From a bacterium (GTDB lineage: Bacteria; Spirochaetota; Leptospiria; Leptospirales; Leptonemataceae), in assembly GCA_024742665.1 (NCBI GenBank), contig JANSYA010000002.1, positions 682,001 through 746,000 on the forward strand: DNA of 64,000 nt. Reading direction: 5' to 3'. Under the pieces are notes generated by a model. The model made no database searches. It was not told where the DNA came from and worked only from the letters and a program-made list of their open reading frames with translations. Every line of letters starts with the position of its first letter. The first letter of the stretch is position 1. Positions 1-8,680 of the stretch are shown here, one piece after another. The position numbers and the translations under genes were made by a program.

Positions 1-1215
<1,215 letters not shown>

Positions 1216-1256
1216 TGAATATCCCCTTTGTTAGTATTGCGTCGAGTCCATCGCGC

Positions 1257-1943
1257 TTATTGCAGGCGCAGCACGCCCAGCCAGACTGCGACCGGCAGCG
1301 ATGAATAACCGAAAAAGATCAGCACGCCGAAGATCGTTCCGACGCGTTTGAAATTCGCGTCGAAGCGCGGACTGTTCCAGCCAATCGATTGAAACATGCT
1401 CGGCAGACCATGGCTCAAGTGCAGCGCGAGAATCGCCATGGCGATAATATAACCAATGCCGATCGGAACGGCCTGAAAAGCGACGACCATCATGCTATAA
1501 ACGTCGTGGCGTCCAAGCTCGTCGTGCAAATTCGCGTAAGCCGGATTCACCAGAAAGATCGTAAAGTGCGCGAGATGAAACAAAATGAAAGCGAGCACCA
1601 GCATACCGGTCCAGATCATCGTGCGCGAAGCAAACGAGGCCTGGACAGTATTGTTGTATTGATACCCAACGCCGCCGCGCGCGCGCTTGTTTTCGATCGA
1701 CAGATTGATGGCGAGACCAACGTGCACGATGAAAGTCAGCAGCAGACCGGAACGCGCGCCCCACAGAATCGCAGGATTCGATTTTAATGCGAAGGCGTAG
1801 CTGTTGATTGCGTCAGGTCCGGCGAACATCAGAAAGTGACCGGCCAGGTGCACGATCGTGAAGAGGATCAAACCGACGCCGGTTAAAGCCATCACGGCTT
1901 TGCGGCCCACGGATGAGCCGAAAATCTTTTGCGGGAGAATCAT
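1257..1943 (-). CDS. sdhC: Succinate dehydrogenase cytochrome b558 subunit
   Basis: This is the 228-residue membrane anchor of complex II, which carries haem b and passes electrons to or from quinone. About five hydrophobic helices are visible. Histidines that could ligate haem lie within or next to them (FTIVHLAGHFLMF, FIVHVGLAINL, ILFHLAHF, LALHLSHG). The sequence is the single-subunit b558 type found with Bacillus, Wolinella and Bacteroidetes SdhA, which removes the need for sdhD. I start at the ATG at 1943 (MILPQKIFGSS). The frame stays open to a TTG at 2000, but an AAGGAG lies about 13 bases before 1943, a little distant. First gene of the sdhC-sdhA transcript. Confidence 0.9.
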   Translation of the reverse strand: MILPQKIFGSSVGRKAVMALTGVGLILFTIVHLAGHFLMFAGPDAINSYAFALKSNPAILWGARSGLLLTFIVHVGLAINLSIENKRARGGVGYQYNNTVQASFASRTMIWTGMLVLAFILFHLAHFTIFLVNPAYANLHDELGRHDVYSMMVVAFQAVPIGIGYIIAMAILALHLSHGLPSMFQSIGWNSPRFDANFKRVGTIFGVLIFFGYSSLPVAVWLGVLRLQ

Positions 1944-2152
1944 ATTGGTGGTGTTGCTCCTTATAAGTCCCTGAATATAAATGCGAACGAGTCGCAACAA
2001 GTGGAATCACTCTGCGAAGACCCGGACCCTATTACAGAAAAAGCGCCCATCATCCCCGTAAAGGAAATTTCCACTTTCAGCCATTTTGCCGCAAAAACGA
2101 CGGCGTTTCGACAAAATCTAAATCCAGTCGACCCGGATCATATCGGCTGCTC

Positions 2153-3058
2153 TTATTTGGCCGCGAAGTCGAAGACCTGTCGCATGACAGCGAGCATTCG
2201 CTCCGCTTCCGCCGTCGCCGCTTCCGCCACCGCCTCGCGATCGGCCGCCGCATATAAGAGCGCGCGTCCCGCGTTAATCAGAACGTCGGGCCCGGCCGCG
2301 CGCAGAGCGCCTGTCAAATCGCCGCCCTGGGCCCCCACTCCTGGAATCAAGAAGGGCACGTCGGGAGCGGCGGCGCGGATGCGTTCGATCGAAGATGTGT
2401 CGCGGGTCGCGCCGACCACCAGCCATAGATTGCCGGTTTCCTGATTCTTTTCCTGCGCGGCGGCGGCCACTCGCAGGTAGAGCGGCGGGTCCCCCACGTT
2501 CTGGAATTCGGAGGCGCCGCCGTTGGACGTATGACACAGAGCGATCACCGCCCGATCGGTGTACCGCGCAAAGGGATCGATGGTATCCATGCCCATATAC
2601 GGACTGAGGGTGATCGCGTCGCAGTCGAACTCGGTAAAAAATGCCCGCGCGTAGCGGTCGGCGGTGTTGCCGATGTCGCCGCGTTTCGCGTCGGCGATAA
2701 TCAGGGCGCCGGGCGCCTTTTCGCGAATCAGTCTCAATACGTCTGCGAACAGGGTCATGCCCGGCACGCCAAGGGATTCATAAAAGGCCAGGTTCGGCTT
2801 ATAGGCGACAGCCTGATCAGCCGTCGCGGCGATAATGTCCGCGAGAAATTCTCGAACGCCGGCGATCGTGCCTTCGATACGCGCTTCGCTTCCGGCCGGC
2901 GATCCCTTTGCGATCGCATTGCTGTCGATCCCGTAGCCAGGGGGAATCTTCGCCGGATCCGGATCGAGCCCCACGCACAGCACGCTGCGTTTCTGCTGAC
3001 GCTGAGCGATGAAGCGCGTGCGAAAAGATGTGGCAGTGGATCCGTCGGTTCCAGTCAT
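2153..3058 (-). CDS. pyrF: Orotidine 5'-phosphate decarboxylase
   Basis: Decarboxylates OMP to UMP, the last step of de novo pyrimidine synthesis, in the cytosol. The 301-residue length and the catalytic signature DAKRGDIGNTADRYA place it in the longer type-2 (mycobacterial-like) OMP decarboxylase family. Supporting motifs are LCVGLDPDP near the N-terminus, YKPNLAFYE and the phosphate-binding end LIPGVGAQGG. The ATG at 3058 is the only convincing start. It stands alone: sdhC lies upstream of its stop by 210 bp on the same strand, and the gene at 3135 is divergent. The 209-bp gap between pyrF and sdhC holds no gene and probably carries the sdh promoter. Confidence 0.95.
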   Translation of the reverse strand: MTGTDGSTATSFRTRFIAQRQQKRSVLCVGLDPDPAKIPPGYGIDSNAIAKGSPAGSEARIEGTIAGVREFLADIIAATADQAVAYKPNLAFYESLGVPGMTLFADVLRLIREKAPGALIIADAKRGDIGNTADRYARAFFTEFDCDAITLSPYMGMDTIDPFARYTDRAVIALCHTSNGGASEFQNVGDPPLYLRVAAAAQEKNQETGNLWLVVGATRDTSSIERIRAAAPDVPFLIPGVGAQGGDLTGALRAAGPDVLINAGRALLYAAADREAVAEAATAEAERMLAVMRQVFDFAAK

Positions 3059-3134
3059 TGCTGAATATTAAGCGCGCCGGCCCGAACACGATCAAGGACT
3101 TTCGCGAAAATTGCATGACAATCCCGCCGACCGA

Positions 3135-4112
3135 ATGCCTGCTATTTTTATGAAATGGGTCAACCGGCTGATCATTCTTGAAATCGTCCTGATAGTTTTA
3201 CTCGGTCCCCTGGTCCTGTGCGACCCCGAACACCGCAGCGATGTGGCCGCCCGATCGGACGCCCCCGGCCGTTTCCTGCGCCTCAGTGACGGAGTCACCC
3301 ACTTCGAGTTAAACGGGCCACAGTCGGCGCCTCTGGTCGTACTTGTGCCGGGGCTCGCGACGCCGTACTTTGTGTGGGATTTTACCCGCGACGACCTGCT
3401 TGCTGCAGGCTATCGCGTGCTGCGCTACGATCTTTACGGGCGCGGATATTCGGATCGTCCCGAAGGCGTCACGCACGACGTTGAATTGTACGATCGTCAG
3501 CTGGTGGAATTGATAGACGCAGTGGGTGCCGCCGGACCGGTGCACGTCATCGGTCTTTCGATGGGCGGCGTGATTTCGATTCACTTCGCGGATCGCCGTC
3601 CGGAACGCGTGCGCAGCATGAGCCTGATCGCCCCCGCGGGCTTTCCGCTGGAGATTCCGGCGATCGCCCGCTTCGCGCGTTTGCCCGTGATAGGCGATTA
3701 TTTCATTCACGCCTTCGGCCACGGCCAGTTTATGAGCCGGCTCGGTCGCAATATGTACGATCAATCGCTCTTACCCGCGTACAAAGAAAAGTTTATGCCG
3801 CAGATGCAAATCAAAGGCACGAAGGCGGCGCTGCTGTCATCCCTGCGACACATGCCCCTCGGCGCTTCGCGGCCCGTCTACGAACGCGTAATGCAGCGCG
3901 GTGCGATTTCCTTGCAGATCCCGATGCAGATCCCGATGCAAATCCTTTGGGGCGTCGAAGATCGCGTCATTCCCTACAGCGTCGGCGAAGAGATGCGCGC
4001 GGCGCTGCCGAACGCGAAATTCCACACCGTGGAAAACGCGGGACACATTCCGCACTGGGAACGGCCCGCAAGCGTCCGGGCAAAACTGCTCAAATTCCTG
4101 AAAGATCATTGA
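3135..4112 (+). CDS. Membrane-anchored alpha/beta hydrolase
   Basis: An alpha/beta-hydrolase-fold protein of about 325 residues. A single hydrophobic N-terminal helix (residues 9-30) probably anchors it in the inner membrane or serves as an uncleaved signal. The nucleophile elbow GLSMGG (Ser about 142), the acid in WGVEDRVIP (Asp about 276) and NAGHIPHWE (His about 304) form a complete triad, so it should be active. The substrate (ester, lactone or lipid) cannot be told. The start is uncertain: a TTG at 3111 and an ATG at 3150 share the frame and none has a strong ribosome-binding site. A perfect 12-base tandem duplication at 3915-3938 gives the repeated tetrapeptide IPMQ just before the catalytic Asp strand. 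Confidence 0.85.
   Translation: MPAIFMKWVNRLIILEIVLIVLLGPLVLCDPEHRSDVAARSDAPGRFLRLSDGVTHFELNGPQSAPLVVLVPGLATPYFVWDFTRDDLLAAGYRVLRYDLYGRGYSDRPEGVTHDVELYDRQLVELIDAVGAAGPVHVIGLSMGGVISIHFADRRPERVRSMSLIAPAGFPLEIPAIARFARLPVIGDYFIHAFGHGQFMSRLGRNMYDQSLLPAYKEKFMPQMQIKGTKAALLSSLRHMPLGASRPVYERVMQRGAISLQIPMQIPMQILWGVEDRVIPYSVGEEMRAALPNAKFHTVENAGHIPHWERPASVRAKLLKFLKDH
3915..3944 (+). repeat. 12-bp tandem repeat inside the hydrolase gene
   Basis: The unit cagatcccgatg occurs twice in tandem (3915-3926 and 3927-3938) with a partial third copy (caaatc). It is in frame and encodes Gln-Ile-Pro-Met repeated, in the strand leading to the catalytic Asp of the hydrolase. This looks like a recent slippage duplication that lengthened the protein by four residues. 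Confidence 0.9.
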
Positions 4113-4143
4113 CGGCGCCTCTCTGCGGCAGGGAATCATCGGT

Positions 4144-4482
4144 ATGGCTCCGACTCCGCCCGTCCCTTCTGAAGAAATCCTTGTATATACGGCGGTCAAC
4201 GACGAAGACCTGGCCCAGGAAATCCTGGTCGATCTGGTCTCGGACGGGCTGATACTGAGCGGCAATTATTTTCCGGTGCAGACGATCTTCATCTGGGAAG
4301 GCCAGGTTCACATCGACGAAGAGTATAAGGTCATGATGAAAGCGCGAGACGGTTTCTACGCGGACATCGAAAAGTACCTGATGGAAAATCATCCCTATCG
4401 CGCGCCGGAGATCATTCGCGTCGCGGCGAGCTTCGGCAGCCCGGAGTTCAAGAAACACATTACGGCTCACAAAAGGATGTGA
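4144..4482 (+). CDS. cutA: Divalent-ion tolerance protein CutA
   Basis: A 112-residue CutA1-family protein, a small trimeric ferredoxin-like fold related to PII. It has been linked to copper tolerance, though its molecular role is unclear. Family features are the N-terminal strand ILVYTAVNDED, the central SGNYFPVQTIFIWEGQVHIDEEYKVMMK block (normally containing YxWxGxIxxxxExxLxxKT) and the C-terminal RAPEIIRV. The ATG at 4144 lies 31 bp after the hydrolase stop and may be cotranscribed with it. The central cysteine common in enterobacterial CutA is absent here. Confidence 0.85.
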   Translation: MAPTPPVPSEEILVYTAVNDEDLAQEILVDLVSDGLILSGNYFPVQTIFIWEGQVHIDEEYKVMMKARDGFYADIEKYLMENHPYRAPEIIRVAASFGSPEFKKHITAHKRM

Positions 4483-4584
4483 AGCGAATCGGCACATTTC
4501 GCAACGGTCCGGCGCTTTCGCTGAATATACTGAAAGTCCCGGCAGGGAATCCGCTCGTAGCGACCGCGCCGGCCTTAATTCAAG

Positions 4585-4613
4585 TTGTCCTTTGACCGGC
4601 GGCCGTCTATTCT
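4585..4613 (+). promoter_or_regulatory. Sigma-70-like promoter for the macro/NDT-like gene
   Basis: TTGTCC at 4585-4590 and TATTCT at 4608-4613 are separated by exactly 17 bp. Transcription would begin near 4620, just before the ATG at 4628. This argues against an upstream in-frame TTG at 4592. Confidence 0.4.
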
Positions 4614-4627
4614 GCTCAGCGTCCGTC

Positions 4628-5698
4628 ATGCCCCCTCCCGCCACTGTCCGTTTTACGATCGAATTTCGCGATATCACCGCGTGCCCCGCGGACGTGGTCG
4701 TCTTAAAGCACGCGCGCAAATTCTACGGCGCCGACCGCATCGTCAAAGAATCCCTGACCGAGACCGGCGTGCCCGAAGACCTGATGCGTCCCGCGGACGG
4801 CGCGCACTCGCTGATCCAAACCCGCGGCGGAATTCGCGCGCCCCTGGCTCTGTACCTGGGCACGGCGCGCCTGGGAGCCTTTCAGTACGCGCTGATTCGA
4901 GAGTTCGTAAGCGAAAGCCTGACGATATTAAGCCGCGAATCTCCGGACGCGCGGCACGTGGCGATGACCCTGCACGGCGTCGGCGCGGGTCTGGACGAAA
5001 CCGAGTGCGCGCTTTCGCAGTTAAAAGGATTGGTGCAGGCGATCAAGGCGAATCGAATTCCGCGGGGACTCGAACGTTTTACGATCTGCGAATACAATCG
5101 GAAGCGAGCGCTGCGCATTCAGGAACGCGTCGCGCAGTATCTAAAGCATGCGAATTTCGCGCAGACCGGTTCCGGGGAATGGGGCTTCGACCTGGCACGT
5201 CAGGACACGAGCCGCCGCGAGTGGGCCGCGCGAATTCAAAAAGCGGGCAGCGTTCCGGCGGCGGCGCGCGAAACCGCAGCCTTCCCGGAAAGCCAGGACG
5301 CCGATGAAAAACCGTACGCGTTCGTCGCCATGCCCTTTCGCGAAGAGCTCGACGATATTTTCTTTTACGGCATTCAGGAACCGGTCCATCGCAGCGGGCT
5401 GTTGTGCGAACGCGTGGACCAGAGCGCCTTCACCGGCGATGTGCTCGAACACATACGCACGCGCATTGAAAACGCGAAAGTGGTGATCGCCGAGCTCAGC
5501 GATGCGAGTCCGAACGTGTATCTCGAAGTCGGCTACGCGTGGGGCCGCGGCGTTCCGACGATTCTGCTGACCCAGAGCGGTGAGGCATTAAAATTCGACG
5601 TGCGCAATCAGCGCTGCCTGGTGTACAAACGCATCAAAGATCTGGAAGTAATTCTGGCCCGCGAGCTGGAAGCGCTCCGCGAAAGCGGGCGAATTTAG
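4628..5698 (+). CDS. Macro-like domain fused to nucleoside 2-deoxyribosyltransferase/TIR-like domain
   Basis: A 356-residue soluble protein with two parts. Residues 1-170 (DVVVLKH, LALYLGT, VAMTLHGVGAGLDE) resemble a macro-type fold such as the N-terminus of leucyl aminopeptidases. Residues about 230-345 (YAFVAMPF, FTGDVLEHI, AKVVIAELSDASPNVYLEVGYA, TILL) form a Rossmann-like domain seen in proteins related to nucleoside 2-deoxyribosyltransferases and TIR-like NAD hydrolases. Glu 300 of LEVGYA occupies the place of the catalytic glutamate. The combination suggests binding and cleavage of a nucleotide or NAD-derived ligand. It could be a stress or defence effector, but there is no neighbouring defence gene, so the role is inference. 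The start is the ATG at 4628, supported by the promoter just before it. Confidence 0.7.
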   Translation: MPPPATVRFTIEFRDITACPADVVVLKHARKFYGADRIVKESLTETGVPEDLMRPADGAHSLIQTRGGIRAPLALYLGTARLGAFQYALIREFVSESLTILSRESPDARHVAMTLHGVGAGLDETECALSQLKGLVQAIKANRIPRGLERFTICEYNRKRALRIQERVAQYLKHANFAQTGSGEWGFDLARQDTSRREWAARIQKAGSVPAAARETAAFPESQDADEKPYAFVAMPFREELDDIFFYGIQEPVHRSGLLCERVDQSAFTGDVLEHIRTRIENAKVVIAELSDASPNVYLEVGYAWGRGVPTILLTQSGEALKFDVRNQRCLVYKRIKDLEVILARELEALRESGRI

Positions 5699-5728
5699 CG
5701 GCGAGCGCCGGTTCGACCGCGGGCACGA

Positions 5729-8311
5729 TCAGCCGTATCGAATCTCAACGACTTCGGCGGCCGTCGCTTCCAGACGCAGGACATTCTCTTTCGCGGCGAT
5801 CAGACGCGCGCCCTTGATGTTTACCTTCGCGTTTTGCAACAGCTTCTCCGAAATCGCATCCGGTAAATGCACGTCGATATGCGAAATCTCGGTCGCCGCG
5901 AAACCGGGCGCTTCGATTTTTAATTCGCCGCGCTTCGCGCTCAAGCGGCCGCGGATCGTAATCTTTGCGCCTTCGAAGGGAAAGGGACCGAATTCGAGAT
6001 CCGCGTCGAAGAGCTCGCGGGCGCGCATCCCGGGAAAGATTTGCAGAGTCGCCGAGTCCGCCCGTCGCAGCACGAATTCCCGCAGCAGCAGCAAAATCTC
6101 GGCGAAGGCCCAGCCATGATAGCCGTCGCCCATCACCCCGCCGCCGGTGTGTGGATGGATCGCTTCGGGATAGGTCCAGAGATCCGTGCGACGCTTCAAC
6201 ACGTCTTTCAGAATCTTGCGGGCCTTGCTGACTTCGCCCAGGCGCAGCATGCACTGAGCGACCTGAATGCTTAAGTATACGTTGTAGCCGGAATGAATCA
6301 CCGGCTGTAGAAACAGACCTTCCGGAAAAAACTTTTCATACACGGCGAAGATCGTCGCGCGCACTTCTTCCCGGGGCAATAGATTCAATTCGAGCGGATA
6401 CAAAAGCGGCAGCCCGCCGATCGCGCCGCCGTCCAATTCGCGACCCGGCGCCGCTGGCAAAAACCCCAGCCGCTCGCGGTCAGGAGCGGAGCAGTCGAGA
6501 AAATCTTTGCGATAGTATTCCAGATCTTCGGCCAGTCTGGAGGAGGCTTTCGTATCTCCCAGCACGCGCGCGGCTGCGACGGTCTTTTCGAGTCCGCCGA
6601 GGCTCCAGAGATTGTCCCAATAATAATAGTCCGCGGGGCCCAGATGTTCGGCGCTGAAGCCGGCCGGCAATAGCTTGCCCTGATAGCCTTCGCGACGCTT
6701 GTTATGAATCCAATTGGCTCCGCGCTGCATCGCTGGAAATATATCTTCTAAGAACTTGCGATTGCCGGTTTGTCGCGCATAGTACTCCAGCGTCCACAGA
6801 GCCTGACCGTTGGAATCCCACTCGCCTTCCTGCGAACGAAAGAAACCTTTGCGATCTACGCGATGTTCGTACGTTTGAATGACGCGCTCCGCCTCTTCGA
6901 TATAATTCCAGGCGATCAAAGCCGAAACCATGTACGCCGCGTCGCGAAACCAGAACAGACGATAGGTATAGACGCCGGGGGTAATCGTCGTGCCGGTTTG
7001 CAGGGAAATCAAATGACCCTGAAAAATACGCGCGGCCTGATTCCAGGAATTCCGCGCGCACTTGAAACGCACGCCGCGCTCCATCAGAGAATCCCATTTG
7101 CGAATCGAACGCGTAATGCCGGCGGAAGCGGTGCCGGTTTTCAGAATCACCTGGCGCTGCGGATCGAAGATCGCTTCGGTGTGCAGATTTTTAATGCGTT
7201 TGGTTGTCTTGACCTTGCCCGGAATCCCGATTTTCGAAAGTTTTTTTAGATTCTTCCGAATCTTTTCGCCGCGCGGCGCCTGCATCTGGCCGCTGCCGGT
7301 CAAGAGCGCGCGAATCAAATCTTCGTCGGCCCCGCTCAACACCTCGCGCTCATAGCTGCGGGCCAAAAAGGCGATTTCGCCTTTTATCTTCGAGGCGATT
7401 TCGCCTTTTGTATTCGCGACGTCGCCGCCGGATGTAAGCGCGAAGTGCAGCGCCGCCGTGCATATCCCCGCGGGACATTCCACACGATTTCCGCGCTGGC
7501 CTTTGAAATAGGCGTCGCCGCCTTCCAGATTCGAAAGCAGTACGCGATCCGGCGCCGTAATCAAATTGATTTCGCGCAGACCGTTTAACTGCAAAACCCC
7601 GCCGGGATATTCGCCGGCCGGCATGTACTCCATGTCGCCGATCAAAGCCGGGCCTTCTTGATTGAAGGGTCGCACGCCGAGCACGATCCAGGCGGGATGC
7701 TCACCCGAATATTCGTAGCGCAACGAAGATAAAATGATTTCAGGATTTTCCGAACTGCCCGCGACGGTCCACTTCGCGCGAAAGCGATCCCCCAGGCGAT
7801 ACTCCGTGCGCGGCACGGGAACGCCGCGAACGTTGGTCTGCTTGATCTTCAGCTCGCGGCGCGTGGCGAGAGTTATGCGATCGCCCTTCGGCGTGCGCTC
7901 CAGCAGGCCCAGCTCGATCGAATAGTAGCCGACGACCGGACTCAGGCTGCCGGCGGGATCGACCAGGCCGAAGGTCGTGCCGCTCGGACCGCGCACGCCC
8001 ATCCAGGTGCGGTGCGTGAGATTGACCGAAAGCGGCGAACCGGCCCGCGGCAGGTACGCCGGATCCGTGACGTCGTACTGGCGATCCGCCCAGTACGGCC
8101 GCGCGAACTCCGGATAAAATTGAAAGAAGCTGTAGTTCCACAGACCCGAAGCGATGACCCGGGAAACGAGCGGCACGTTTTCTAAGGGCAGCGCGGCAGA
8201 TTTGGGATTCGCGAGCTTGAGCGCGCCCGAGATCAGGCCGCTTACGTCCGGATGCAGGCCGAACATCCGGCCGATCCGGCTGACTACCCGGCGGCGAAAC
8301 GATGGTTTCAT
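5729..8311 (-). CDS. Glycogen-debranching-like amylo-alpha-1,6-glucosidase family protein
   Basis: An 860-residue cytosolic glycosidase-like protein. The N-terminal half is rich in beta strands, resembling the GDE N-terminal domain. The C-terminal half (from about residue 450) is an (alpha/alpha)6 barrel with LFWFRDAAYMVSALI, EGEWDSNGQALWTLEYY, LGPADYYYWDNLWSLGGL and GDGYHGWAFAEILLLL. These match the amylo-alpha-1,6-glucosidase/GH63-GH15-like clan. It probably hydrolyses alpha-1,6 branches of glycogen or a related glucan, but the family also holds enzymes for other glycans. It is the last gene of a four-gene minus-strand operon, 18 bp after the STAS gene. That may link carbon-store use to the partner-switching module. 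ATG at 8311 has no clear ribosome-binding site. Confidence 0.75.
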   Translation of the reverse strand: MKPSFRRRVVSRIGRMFGLHPDVSGLISGALKLANPKSAALPLENVPLVSRVIASGLWNYSFFQFYPEFARPYWADRQYDVTDPAYLPRAGSPLSVNLTHRTWMGVRGPSGTTFGLVDPAGSLSPVVGYYSIELGLLERTPKGDRITLATRRELKIKQTNVRGVPVPRTEYRLGDRFRAKWTVAGSSENPEIILSSLRYEYSGEHPAWIVLGVRPFNQEGPALIGDMEYMPAGEYPGGVLQLNGLREINLITAPDRVLLSNLEGGDAYFKGQRGNRVECPAGICTAALHFALTSGGDVANTKGEIASKIKGEIAFLARSYEREVLSGADEDLIRALLTGSGQMQAPRGEKIRKNLKKLSKIGIPGKVKTTKRIKNLHTEAIFDPQRQVILKTGTASAGITRSIRKWDSLMERGVRFKCARNSWNQAARIFQGHLISLQTGTTITPGVYTYRLFWFRDAAYMVSALIAWNYIEEAERVIQTYEHRVDRKGFFRSQEGEWDSNGQALWTLEYYARQTGNRKFLEDIFPAMQRGANWIHNKRREGYQGKLLPAGFSAEHLGPADYYYWDNLWSLGGLEKTVAAARVLGDTKASSRLAEDLEYYRKDFLDCSAPDRERLGFLPAAPGRELDGGAIGGLPLLYPLELNLLPREEVRATIFAVYEKFFPEGLFLQPVIHSGYNVYLSIQVAQCMLRLGEVSKARKILKDVLKRRTDLWTYPEAIHPHTGGGVMGDGYHGWAFAEILLLLREFVLRRADSATLQIFPGMRARELFDADLEFGPFPFEGAKITIRGRLSAKRGELKIEAPGFAATEISHIDVHLPDAISEKLLQNAKVNIKGARLIAAKENVLRLEATAAEVVEIRYG

Positions 8312-8329
8312 GAGGGGCGGTCGGATCGC

Positions 8330-8662
8330 TTAAGAAGCGATGGCTTCTTCTTCGGATTCGAAGATATCGAACATATCCATCAGTTCCACGACTTCGAAGA
8401 CTTTGCGCACGGCGACGGACAGATTGGATAGCTTTAGCTGGCGGTTCGTCTCTTTTAGATTGCGCATTAAAGATACGAACACCCGCAGGCCGGACGAGGA
8501 CATATATTCCACGTCTTCCAGATTCAGCACGACGTTCTTGTCGGCGTGCTTTTGGATCAGTTCGTTTAATTTATTTTCCGTATCGGAGGCCAGATGGACG
8601 TCCATCCGGCCGGATAGATTTACAACAATATAACGATCGGTTTCTCTGCTGATGAGGCTCAT
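8330..8662 (-). CDS. STAS anti-sigma factor antagonist (SpoIIAA/RsbV-like)
   Basis: A 110-residue single STAS domain. The phosphorylatable serine lies in the canonical position of VEYMSSSGLRVFVSL. In the unphosphorylated form such proteins bind and sequester an anti-sigma kinase. A kinase phosphorylates the serine, and a PP2C phosphatase restores it. The gene sits 18 bp downstream of a SpoIIE-type phosphatase that also carries an HATPase kinase domain, so both opposing enzymes are encoded by the neighbour. AGGAG precedes the ATG at 8662 at good spacing. No sigma factor gene is nearby, so the final target is unknown. Confidence 0.9.
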   Translation of the reverse strand: MSLISRETDRYIVVNLSGRMDVHLASDTENKLNELIQKHADKNVVLNLEDVEYMSSSGLRVFVSLMRNLKETNRQLKLSNLSVAVRKVFEVVELMDMFDIFESEEEAIAS

Positions 8663-8680
8663 TTCGGCTCCTGTGAATGC

